This document shows, piece by piece, positions 7,067-12,486 of a stretch of DNA of 12,486 bases. Within the stretch, counting starts at the first letter, position 1; the number at the start of each line of letters is the position of its first letter. The stretch comes from Azonexaceae bacterium (lineage in GTDB: Bacteria; Pseudomonadota; Gammaproteobacteria; Burkholderiales; Rhodocyclaceae): the NCBI GenBank assembly GCA_009469665.1, contig SSTB01000270.1:1-12486 (forward strand), read 5' to 3'. Position numbers and translations under genes: made by a program. The notes under the pieces were generated by a model. That model had not been told where the DNA came from, did no database searches, and saw nothing but the letters and a program-made list of their open reading frames with translations.

Positions 7067-7462
7067 ATGGCTATGAGCGATCCCATCGCGGACATGCTGA
7101 CCCGCATCCGCAACGCCCAGCTCGCCGAAAAGGCGTCTGTGTCCATGCCTTCCTCCAAGCTCAAGGTGGCCATCGCCGCCGTGCTCAAGGACGAAGGTTA
7201 CGTTGAAGATTTCGCCGTCCGTCAGGCCGAAGGCAAGGCTACCCTGGACATCGCCCTCAAGTACTACGCTGGCCGTCCGGTCATCGAGCGTATCGAGCGC
7301 GTTTCCAAGCCCGGTCTGCGCATCTACAAAGGCTGCGATGACATTCCCCGCGTCATGAACGGTCTCGGTGTGGCCATCGTGTCCACCCCCAAGGGCGTCA
7401 TGACCGACCGCAAGGCCCGCGCCAGCAAGGTTGGCGGCGAAGTCCTCTGCATCGTCGCCTAA
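7067..7462 (+). CDS. rpsH: 30S ribosomal protein S8
   Basis: Encodes 131 residues. S8 is a primary 16S rRNA binder in the platform and the known autogenous repressor of spc in E. coli. It begins [18 protein letters not shown] and ends with [18 protein letters not shown] (residues 110-127), the S8 signature. The ATG at 7067 follows AAGGAG at 7053-7058 by eight bases and matches the family N-terminus (M-x-M-x-DPIADML). A second in-frame ATG at 7073 would remove two residues and is further from the binding site. Confidence 0.97.
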   Translation: MAMSDPIADMLTRIRNAQLAEKASVSMPSSKLKVAIAAVLKDEGYVEDFAVRQAEGKATLDIALKYYAGRPVIERIERVSKPGLRIYKGCDDIPRVMNGLGVAIVSTPKGVMTDRKARASKVGGEVLCIVA

Positions 7463-7472
7463 GGGAGGAAAC

Positions 7473-8006
7473 ATGTCTCGTATCGGCAAGAATCCCATCA
7501 CCCTGCCCGCTGGCGTCGAAGTTAAGGTGGCCGATGGTGCCATCACCGTCAAGGGGCCTCTGGGCACCCTGACCGCCGCAGCCCATCCGTCCGTCACGGT
7601 TAGCCTCGAAGGTCAGAGTCTCTCCGTCAGCAAAGTTGAAGGCGCGGTCAATGCGTCGGCCATGTGGGGAACCATGCGTGCCAATCTGAACAACATGGTG
7701 ACCGGTGTCTCCAAGGGCTTCGAGAAGAAGCTGCAACTGGTTGGCGTGGGTTACCGGGCTCAGGCCCAGGGGGATACCCTGAACCTGACCCTCGGTTTTT
7801 CGCATCCCGTGGCCCACAAGATGCCTGCGGGTGTGAAGGTCGAATGTCCCACCCAGACTGAAATCCTCATCAAGGGATTCGACAAGCAGCGTGTGGGGCA
7901 GGTCGCCGCCGAAGTCCGCGCATATCGCAAGCCCGAGCCCTACAAGGGCAAGGGCGTGCGTTACGCGGACGAAGTGGTGGTTATCAAGGAAACCAAGAAG
8001 AAGTAA
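7473..8006 (+). CDS. rplF: 50S ribosomal protein L6
   Basis: Encodes 177 residues, the usual length, made of two duplicated L6 folds. L6 lies near the factor-binding sarcin-ricin loop region. It starts [19 protein letters not shown] and holds [20 protein letters not shown] in the middle and the L6 signature [11 protein letters not shown] at residues 154-164. A longer reading begins at 7431 inside rpsH, but the ATG at 7473 with GGGAGGA at 7463-7469 is clearly the real start. The gap from rpsH is ten bases. Confidence 0.98.
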   Translation: MSRIGKNPITLPAGVEVKVADGAITVKGPLGTLTAAAHPSVTVSLEGQSLSVSKVEGAVNASAMWGTMRANLNNMVTGVSKGFEKKLQLVGVGYRAQAQGDTLNLTLGFSHPVAHKMPAGVKVECPTQTEILIKGFDKQRVGQVAAEVRAYRKPEPYKGKGVRYADEVVVIKETKKK

Positions 8007-8015
8007 GGGTGGCAC

Positions 8016-8372
8016 ATGTTTAACAAGAACCAAGCGCGTCTGCGCCGTGCCCGCAAAACCCGGGCCAAAATCGCCGAGCTCAAGGCTGTGCGCTTGTGCG
8101 TTAACCGCACCAACCTGCACATCTATGCCCAGATCATTTCCCCCTGTGGCGGCAAGGTGCTCGCTTCTGCCTCCACGCTCGACAAGGGCGTGCGTGGTGA
8201 TGTCCCCAACGGGGGCAACAAGGCCGCCGCGGCGGTCGTCGGCAAGCTCATCGCCGAGCGTGCCAAGGCCGCAGGTATCGAGCAGGTGGCCTTCGATCGT
8301 TCCGGCCTCCAGTATCACGGTCGCGTCAAGGCCCTCGCCGAAGCGGCCCGCGAAGCCGGACTGAAGTTCTGA
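8016..8372 (+). CDS. rplR: 50S ribosomal protein L18
   Basis: Encodes 118 residues (117 in E. coli). L18 binds 5S rRNA with L5 in the central protuberance. The very basic N-terminus ([15 protein letters not shown]) is followed by [20 protein letters not shown], then [10 protein letters not shown] and the end [20 protein letters not shown]. Both ends fit the family. It starts nine bases after rplF with AAGGGTGG (8005-8012) as binding site. The 26 bases after its stop hold the rpsE binding site. Confidence 0.97.
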   Translation: MFNKNQARLRRARKTRAKIAELKAVRLCVNRTNLHIYAQIISPCGGKVLASASTLDKGVRGDVPNGGNKAAAAVVGKLIAERAKAAGIEQVAFDRSGLQYHGRVKALAEAAREAGLKF

Positions 8373-8398
8373 GCGACGGCGAAAGGAAAGGTTAAGAA

Positions 8399-8926
8399 AT
8401 GGCTAAACCTGAAAGAAACAAGAAGCCCCAGCAGGCTGAAGAGCGCGACGACGGTCTGCGCGAAAAGATGGTCGCGGTCAACCGCGTCACCAAGGTGGTC
8501 AAGGGCGGCCGGATTCTCGGCTTCGCCGCGCTGACCGTGGTGGGCGACGGCGACGGCGGTATCGGCATGGGCAAGGGCAAGTCCCGTGAAGTGCCTGTGG
8601 CGGTGCAAAAGGCCATGGACGAAGCGCGTCGCAAGATGGGCAAGGTCAATTTGAAGAGCGGTACGGTGCATCACACCGTGATGGGCCGCCACGGCGCCAC
8701 CACCGTGATGATCCAGCCCGCGCCCGATGGCACCGGCATCATCGCCGGCGGTGCCATGCGCGCCGTCTTCGAAGTGGTCGGCGTCACCAATGTGGTGGCA
8801 AAGGCCCACGGCTCGACCAATCCCTACAACATCGTGCGCGCCACCATCGACGGATTGTCGAAGGTCAGCACGCCGGCCGAGATTGCAGCCAAACGGGGCA
8901 AGTCGGTCGAGCAGATCCTGGGGTAA
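8399..8926 (+). CDS. rpsE: 30S ribosomal protein S5
   Basis: Encodes 175 residues. S5 lines the mRNA entry channel with S3 and S4 and affects decoding accuracy. A basic/acidic N-terminal tail precedes the S5 double-stranded-RNA-binding-like domain with [16 protein letters not shown] (residues 27-42) and [20 protein letters not shown]; spectinomycin-resistance changes known in other bacteria cluster around this first loop, which is wild-type in appearance. The C-terminal domain includes [17 protein letters not shown]. The purine-rich AAGGAAAGG at 8383-8391 gives the binding site. Confidence 0.98.
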   Translation: MAKPERNKKPQQAEERDDGLREKMVAVNRVTKVVKGGRILGFAALTVVGDGDGGIGMGKGKSREVPVAVQKAMDEARRKMGKVNLKSGTVHHTVMGRHGATTVMIQPAPDGTGIIAGGAMRAVFEVVGVTNVVAKAHGSTNPYNIVRATIDGLSKVSTPAEIAAKRGKSVEQILG

Positions 8927-8929
8927 GCC

Positions 8930-9112
8930 ATGGCAGACAAAAAGATCAAAGTGACGCTCGTCAAGAGCATCATCGGAACCAAGCAGGACCACCGCGCCAC
9001 CGTGCGAGGACTGGGGCTGCGCAAGCTGAACAGTTCCGCTGAACTTCTGGATACTCCTGCCGTGCGCGGCATGATCCACAAGGTTCAGTACCTGGTGAAG
9101 GTCGAGGGTTAA
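8930..9112 (+). CDS. rpmD: 50S ribosomal protein L30
   Basis: Encodes 60 residues, the short bacterial L30 form, a small alpha-beta protein on the 50S surface. It reads [20 protein letters not shown] then [20 protein letters not shown] and [13 protein letters not shown], which spans the whole family signature. It starts three bases after the rpsE stop, with GGGGT at the rpsE end (8920-8924) as the only binding-site-like run, and it is followed by rplO after another three bases, so expression probably relies on coupling. Confidence 0.97.
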   Translation: MADKKIKVTLVKSIIGTKQDHRATVRGLGLRKLNSSAELLDTPAVRGMIHKVQYLVKVEG

Positions 9113-9115
9113 GCC

Positions 9116-9550
9116 ATGCGTCTCAATACCATCAAGCCCGGCGAGGGCTCCAAGCACGCAGCCAAGCGTGTCGGTCGCGGTATCGGATCGGGCCTGGGCA
9201 AGACTGCCGGCCGGGGTCACAAGGGTCAAAAGTCCCGTTCCGGCGGTTTCCACAAAGTGGGCTTCGAGGGCGGCCAGATGCCCCTGCAGCGCCGCTTGCC
9301 CAAGCGGGGGTTCAACTCGTTGACCCGCGCGCGCAACTATGAGGTTCGCCTCTCCGAATTGGAGAAGCTCCCGGTCGAGGAAGTTGACCTGCTGGCGTTG
9401 CAAGTCGCCGGGGTCGTCCCGTCCGACGCGCTGTCGGCCAAGGTCATCCTGTCTGGTAAGCTGAGCCGCAAGGTCGAGTTGAAGGGTGTTGGCGCCACCA
9501 AGGGTGCCAAGGCTGCCATCGAGGCGGCTGGCGGCTCTGTGGCCGCCTAA
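9116..9550 (+). CDS. rplO: 50S ribosomal protein L15
   Basis: Encodes 144 residues, as in E. coli. L15 is a late-assembly protein with a long glycine/arginine-rich N-terminal extension that threads into 23S rRNA; here [20 protein letters not shown] at about residues 21-40. The signature region [18 protein letters not shown] follows, and the globular C-terminal half ends [12 protein letters not shown]. Start is ATG directly after the rpmD stop (TAAGCCATG), with GAGGG in the end of rpmD as binding site. The next gene, secY, begins 23 bases after its stop. Confidence 0.98.
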   Translation: MRLNTIKPGEGSKHAAKRVGRGIGSGLGKTAGRGHKGQKSRSGGFHKVGFEGGQMPLQRRLPKRGFNSLTRARNYEVRLSELEKLPVEEVDLLALQVAGVVPSDALSAKVILSGKLSRKVELKGVGATKGAKAAIEAAGGSVAA

Positions 9551-9573
9551 GGACAGGAACAAGGACGAACGTC

Positions 9574-10896
9574 TTGGCGGCCAATCCAAACACTATCGGC
9601 AAGGGGGGCAAGTTCGGCGATCTGAAGCGCCGGCTGTGGTTCCTTTTGGGGGCGCTGATCGTCTATCGCGTCGGCGCCCACATTCCTGTGCCGGGGATTG
9701 ACCCCAAGGTCCTTTCCGACCTGTTCAACACCCAGCAGGGCGGAATTCTGGGCATGTTCAACATGTTCTCCGGAGGCGCGCTGTCCCGCTTTACCCTCTT
9801 TGCTCTGGGCATCATGCCCTACATTTCGGCGTCGATCATCATGCAGTTGATGAGCGTTGCCAGTCCGCAGCTCGAAGCCCTCAAGAAAGAGGGTGAAGCA
9901 GGAAGGCGCAAGATCACGCAGTACACCCGCTATGGGACTTTGGGTCTGGCCCTCTTTCAGGGCTTGGGCATCGCGGTCGCCCTCGAGGCGCAACCTGGGC
10001 TGGTGCTCGACCCGGGCTTCATGTTCCGCTTGACCACCGTAACCACGCTGGTTACCGGCACCATGTTCCTCATGTGGCTGGGGGAGCAGATCACAGAGCG
10101 CGGTTTGGGCAACGGTATCTCAATCATCATTTTTGCGGGGATTGCGGCAGGCTTGCCCAATGCCATTGGTGGACTGCTGGAACTGGTCCGTACCGGGGCG
10201 ATGCATCCGCTCACGGCCTTGGTGATCTGCATTTTGGTTGTCCTCGTCACCGCCTTCGTGGTCTTCGTCGAGCGGGGTCAACGCAAAATCCTCGTCAACT
10301 ACGCCAAGCGTCAGGTTGGCAACAAGATTTACGGAGGGCAAAGCTCGCACCTGCCCCTCAAGCTCAACATGTCCGGGGTCATCCCGCCCATTTTCGCTTC
10401 GTCCATCATCCTGTTCCCCGCCACCCTTGCCGGGTGGTTCGGTTCCGGTGAGACGATGCGCTGGCTGAAGGATTTAGCGGGGGCGCTTTCTCCAGGGCAA
10501 CCGATCTATGTCATGCTCTACGCTGCCGCCATCGTTTTTTTCTGCTTCTTTTATACGGCCCTGGTTTTCAATTCCAAGGAAACGGCTGACAACCTGAAGA
10601 AGAGCGGTGCCTTCGTGCCCGGCATTCGTCCCGGCGAGCAGACCGCACGGTACATTGACAAGATTCTCATGCGCCTAACCCTGGTCGGCGCGGCGTACAT
10701 CACCATCGTTTGCCTGCTGCCGGAATTTCTCATTCTCAAGTGGAATGTCCCGTTCTATTTCGGCGGTACTTCGCTGCTCATCATTGTGGTCGTCACCATG
10801 GACTTCATGTCCCAAGTCCAGGCCTACGTGATGTCCCATCAATACGAAAGCCTGCTGAAGAAAGCCAATTTCAAGGGCGCGCCGCTCATCAAGTAA
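9574..10896 (+). CDS. secY: Protein translocase channel subunit SecY, TTG start
   Basis: Encodes 440 residues of the inner-membrane channel that works with SecE, SecG, SecA and the ribosome. Ten hydrophobic segments are visible, for example near residues 20-38, 72-92, 118-136, 150-168, 181-196, 213-232, 268-288, 311-332, 370-388 and 397-415. The N-terminus [20 protein letters not shown] and plug-proximal HIPVPGIDP are typical, as are [18 protein letters not shown] and the cytosolic [18 protein letters not shown]. The start is TTG at 9574: no in-frame ATG or GTG occurs between the rplO stop and that codon, AAGGA at 9561-9565 is eight bases upstream, and the resulting [17 protein letters not shown] matches betaproteobacterial SecY as I know it. 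The weak start codon may keep membrane-protein synthesis below that of the ribosomal genes. Confidence 0.97.
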   Translation: MAANPNTIGKGGKFGDLKRRLWFLLGALIVYRVGAHIPVPGIDPKVLSDLFNTQQGGILGMFNMFSGGALSRFTLFALGIMPYISASIIMQLMSVASPQLEALKKEGEAGRRKITQYTRYGTLGLALFQGLGIAVALEAQPGLVLDPGFMFRLTTVTTLVTGTMFLMWLGEQITERGLGNGISIIIFAGIAAGLPNAIGGLLELVRTGAMHPLTALVICILVVLVTAFVVFVERGQRKILVNYAKRQVGNKIYGGQSSHLPLKLNMSGVIPPIFASSIILFPATLAGWFGSGETMRWLKDLAGALSPGQPIYVMLYAAAIVFFCFFYTALVFNSKETADNLKKSGAFVPGIRPGEQTARYIDKILMRLTLVGAAYITIVCLLPEFLILKWNVPFYFGGTSLLIIVVVTMDFMSQVQAYVMSHQYESLLKKANFKGAPLIK

Positions 10897-10902
10897 CGAG
10901 GT

Positions 10903-11121
10903 ATGGCCAAGGAAGACGTCATCGAGATGCAAGGCGAGGTGGTTGAGAACCTCCCCAATGCGACCTTCAAGGTGAAGCTGGAAAACGGCCACATCGTCCA
11001 TGCCTTCATTTCTGGGAAGATGCGCATGCACTACATCCGCATCCTGCCGGGAGACAAGGTGACCGTGCAGCTGACCCCATACGACTTATCCAAGGCCAGG
11101 ATCACCTTTCGGGCCAAGTAA
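10903..11121 (+). CDS. infA: Translation initiation factor IF-1
   Basis: Encodes 72 residues, the standard size. IF-1 occupies the 30S A site during initiation and forms a single OB fold (S1 domain). [20 protein letters not shown], then [40 protein letters not shown] and KARITFRAK leave no doubt. It starts six bases after the secY stop; the GAGG at 10898-10901 is only one base from the ATG, so initiation may depend on ribosomes arriving from secY. Some betaproteobacteria carry a second infA elsewhere; that cannot be judged here. Confidence 0.97.
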   Translation: MAKEDVIEMQGEVVENLPNATFKVKLENGHIVHAFISGKMRMHYIRILPGDKVTVQLTPYDLSKARITFRAK

Positions 11122-11195
11122 AGAATCTCTACGCAACAAACCGCGGGGCAAGGAATCACGGCTGCTTCCAAGCTTTCGCAGACGAGGAGTTAACC

Positions 11196-11309
11196 ATGAA
11201 AGTTCAACCTTCAGTGAAGCGCATTTGCCGCAACTGCAAAGTCATCCGTCGCAAGGGCGTCGTGCGCATCATTTGCAAGGACCCGCGTCATAAGCAGCGC
11301 CAGGGCTGA
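11196..11309 (+). CDS. rpmJ: 50S ribosomal protein L36, zinc-binding form
   Basis: Encodes 37 residues: it starts [20 protein letters not shown] and ends DPRHKQRQG. The zinc ligands are complete: Cys11 and Cys14 (CRNC), Cys27 and His32. This is the C-plus form of L36, a tiny protein that staples 23S rRNA near L6 and L16. GAGGAG at 11184-11189 lies six bases before the ATG. The 74-base gap from infA holds no recognisable promoter or terminator. The gene is short enough to be missed by length-filtered gene finding, but its family match is unambiguous. Confidence 0.97.
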   Translation: MKVQPSVKRICRNCKVIRRKGVVRIICKDPRHKQRQG

Positions 11310-11362
11310 AAGCCCGGGACGTGTCCTGAGTTTGTCAATTTTAGAAATATTGGAGTGATTCG

Positions 11363-11725
11363 ATGGCCCGTATCGCAGGGGTAAACATTCCGAACCATCA
11401 GCATGCCGAAATCGCCCTGACGGCGATCTATGGTATCGGCCGTACGCGTGCGCAGAAGATCTGCGACGCCGCCGGTATCGTGCGCACCACCAAGATGAAG
11501 GATCTGTCGGATTCCGACATGGACCGTCTGCGGGAGGAAGTCGGCAAGTTCACCGTCGAAGGCGATCTGCGCCGCGAGGTCACCATGAGCATCAAGCGTC
11601 TCATGGACCTGGGTTGCTATCGTGGCATGCGTCACCGCAAGGGTCTGCCCTGCCGCGGCCAGCGCACCCGTACCAACGCCCGTACCCGCAAGGGTCCGCG
11701 CAAAGCCATCGCCGGCAAGAAGTAA
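11363..11725 (+). CDS. rpsM: 30S ribosomal protein S13
   Basis: Encodes 120 residues. S13 is in the 30S head, contacts S19 and the P-site tRNA, and forms bridges to L5. It opens [20 protein letters not shown], carries the helix-hairpin-helix-like [13 protein letters not shown] (residues 22-34) and the C-terminal signature [20 protein letters not shown] (residues 84-103) with a basic tail. TGGAG at 11351-11355 is seven bases upstream. It begins the alpha-type block with rpsK and rpsD; the 53-base gap after rpmJ is AT-richer than its surroundings but shows no convincing -35/-10 pair. Confidence 0.98.
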   Translation: MARIAGVNIPNHQHAEIALTAIYGIGRTRAQKICDAAGIVRTTKMKDLSDSDMDRLREEVGKFTVEGDLRREVTMSIKRLMDLGCYRGMRHRKGLPCRGQRTRTNARTRKGPRKAIAGKK

Positions 11726-11737
11726 CAGGGAAAGAAC

Positions 11738-12127
11738 ATGGCAAAGACTGCAACCAAGGTTCGCAAGAAGGTCAAGAAGAACGTGGCCGAGGGCATCGCC
11801 CACATCCACGCTTCCTTCAACAACACCATCATCACCATCACCGATCGCCAGGGCAATGCGTTGTCCTGGGCGACTTCCGGCGGTGCCGGCTTCCGGGGAT
11901 CCCGCAAGTCCACGCCCTTCGCGGCCCAGGTGGCTGCCGAAGCGGCGGGCAAGGCGGCCCAGGAGTGCGGCGTCAAGAATCTGGAAGTTCGCATCAAGGG
12001 CCCCGGTCCCGGCCGCGAGTCTTCCGTACGCGCCCTCAACGCGCTGGGTCTGAAGATCACCGCCATTTCCGATGTCACGCCGGTGCCCCACAACGGCTGT
12101 CGTCCGCCCAAAAAGCGCCGCATTTAA
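11738..12127 (+). CDS. rpsK: 30S ribosomal protein S11
   Basis: Encodes 129 residues, as in E. coli. S11 is in the 30S platform next to the mRNA exit and S18/S21. A basic N-terminus ([20 protein letters not shown]) leads to [40 protein letters not shown] and the signature [18 protein letters not shown]. Asn119-Gly120 in HNGC corresponds to the position reported as isoaspartate in E. coli S11, so the site is kept. The gap from rpsM is 12 bases, with AGGGAAAG as binding site. Confidence 0.98.
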   Translation: MAKTATKVRKKVKKNVAEGIAHIHASFNNTIITITDRQGNALSWATSGGAGFRGSRKSTPFAAQVAAEAAGKAAQECGVKNLEVRIKGPGPGRESSVRALNALGLKITAISDVTPVPHNGCRPPKKRRI

Positions 12128-12139
12128 GGAGAAAGACAA

Positions 12140-12486
12140 GTGGCTCGCAATCTCGATCCCAAATGCCGTCAATGTCGCCGTGAAGGCGAGAAGCTCTTCC
12201 TCAAGGGCGAAAAGTGCTTCACGGACAAGTGCGCCATCGAGCGCCGTTCCTACGCGCCTGGTCAGCATGGCCAGAAGTCCGGCGCCCGCCTCTCCGATTA
12301 CGGAGTCCATCTTCGTGCCAAGCAGAAGATTCGCCGGGTCTATGGCGTTCTGGAGGGACAGTTCCGCAAGACCTTCGCCGACGCCGAGCGCAAGAAAGGC
12401 CAGACCGGCGAAAACCTCCTCCAGTTGCTCGAATCCCGCCTGGACTCCGTCGCCTACCGCATGGGCTTTGGGGCCTCTCGCGCCGA
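12140..12486 (+). CDS. rpsD: 30S ribosomal protein S4, N-terminal part (partial at right edge), GTG start
   Basis: The frame is open to the window edge, giving the first 115 residues of about 208. S4 nucleates 30S assembly and, in E. coli, represses the alpha operon. It begins [20 protein letters not shown] with GTG as start codon; AAGGAGAAAG at 12126-12135 lies just upstream and no ATG is available nearby. Cys9, Cys12, Cys26 and Cys31 occupy the spacing of the zinc-binding S4 of Thermus, which E. coli S4 lacks. [34 protein letters not shown] and the start of the S4 RNA-binding domain [19 protein letters not shown] follow. rpoA and rplQ are expected beyond the edge. Confidence 0.97.
   Translation, partial: MARNLDPKCRQCRREGEKLFLKGEKCFTDKCAIERRSYAPGQHGQKSGARLSDYGVHLRAKQKIRRVYGVLEGQFRKTFADAERKKGQTGENLLQLLESRLDSVAYRMGFGASRA

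Noticed and set aside
5827..7597. Two long minus-strand frames (338 and 288 codons) opposite rplX to rplF
   Set aside because: Fully covered by five or more conserved plus-strand genes; translations are histidine/aspartate-rich in the way expected of antisense r-protein sequence.
8315..9589. A 424-codon minus-strand open frame opposite rpsE, rpmD and rplO
   Set aside because: Same codon-usage shadow effect; no binding site or family resemblance, and the plus-strand genes fully explain the region.
11122..11195. Possible promoter in the infA-rpmJ gap
   Set aside because: No -10 like hexamer with a -35 at a workable distance; only a good SD for rpmJ is evident.
11319..11362. Possible alpha-operon promoter before rpsM (TTGTCA at 11332-11337, TAGAAA at 11342-11347)
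   Set aside because: The two hexamers are far too close together, and a -10 at correct spacing from TTGTCA falls at GTGATT, a poor match.
11614..12183. A plus-strand frame rich in histidine and glutamine across rpsM-rpsK-rpsD
   Set aside because: It is an alternate frame of three known genes; the histidine run comes from the repeated ATCACC codons of S11.

Overview
This window is a contiguous piece of the large ribosomal-protein cluster (S10, spc and alpha operons) of a betaproteobacterium. Every gene is on the plus strand and the genes are packed almost end to end. The order tuf-rpsJ-rplC and secY-infA-rpmJ-rpsM, the GC-rich third codon positions and the protein sequences all fit Betaproteobacteria. 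The cysteine-containing S4 together with a long basic S3 tail makes me favour a Rhodocyclales-like lineage, but that is inference from memory of the families and not a database result.

Layout: the window opens inside the last 45 codons of tuf (EF-Tu). The S10 block follows: rpsJ (S10), a 111-base gap, then rplC-rplD-rplW-rplB-rpsS-rplV-rpsC-rplP-rpmC-rpsQ (L3, L4, L23, L2, S19, L22, S3, L16, L29, S17). A 147-base gap separates this from the spc block: rplN-rplX-rplE-rpsN-rpsH-rplF-rplR-rpsE-rpmD-rplO-secY, continuing into infA and rpmJ. The alpha block starts with rpsM-rpsK-rpsD, and rpsD (S4) runs off the right edge. Twenty-eight genes are present, of which tuf and rpsD are partial. No stretch of 300 bases lacks a gene.

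How it works together: 25 of the 28 products are structural proteins of the 30S and 50S subunits. EF-Tu and IF-1 act in elongation and initiation, and SecY is the membrane channel that takes polypeptides emerging near L23/L29. Most junctions are 0-12 bases or overlap by 1-4 bases (rplD/rplW, rplW/rplB, rpmC/rpsQ), which implies translational coupling.

The coding content is ordinary. The interesting part is in the few real gaps. Both the rpsJ-rplC and the rpsQ-rplN gaps hold a perfect TATAAT that sits in the loop of a hairpin followed by a T-run, so the same DNA reads as a terminator for incoming transcription and as a promoter for a new transcript that starts past the 5' arm. The leaders downstream of these elements are rich in small stem-loops, including GNRA-capped ones, and are candidates for ribosomal-protein feedback control. 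I found no mobile element, CRISPR array, tRNA, rRNA or accessory system.
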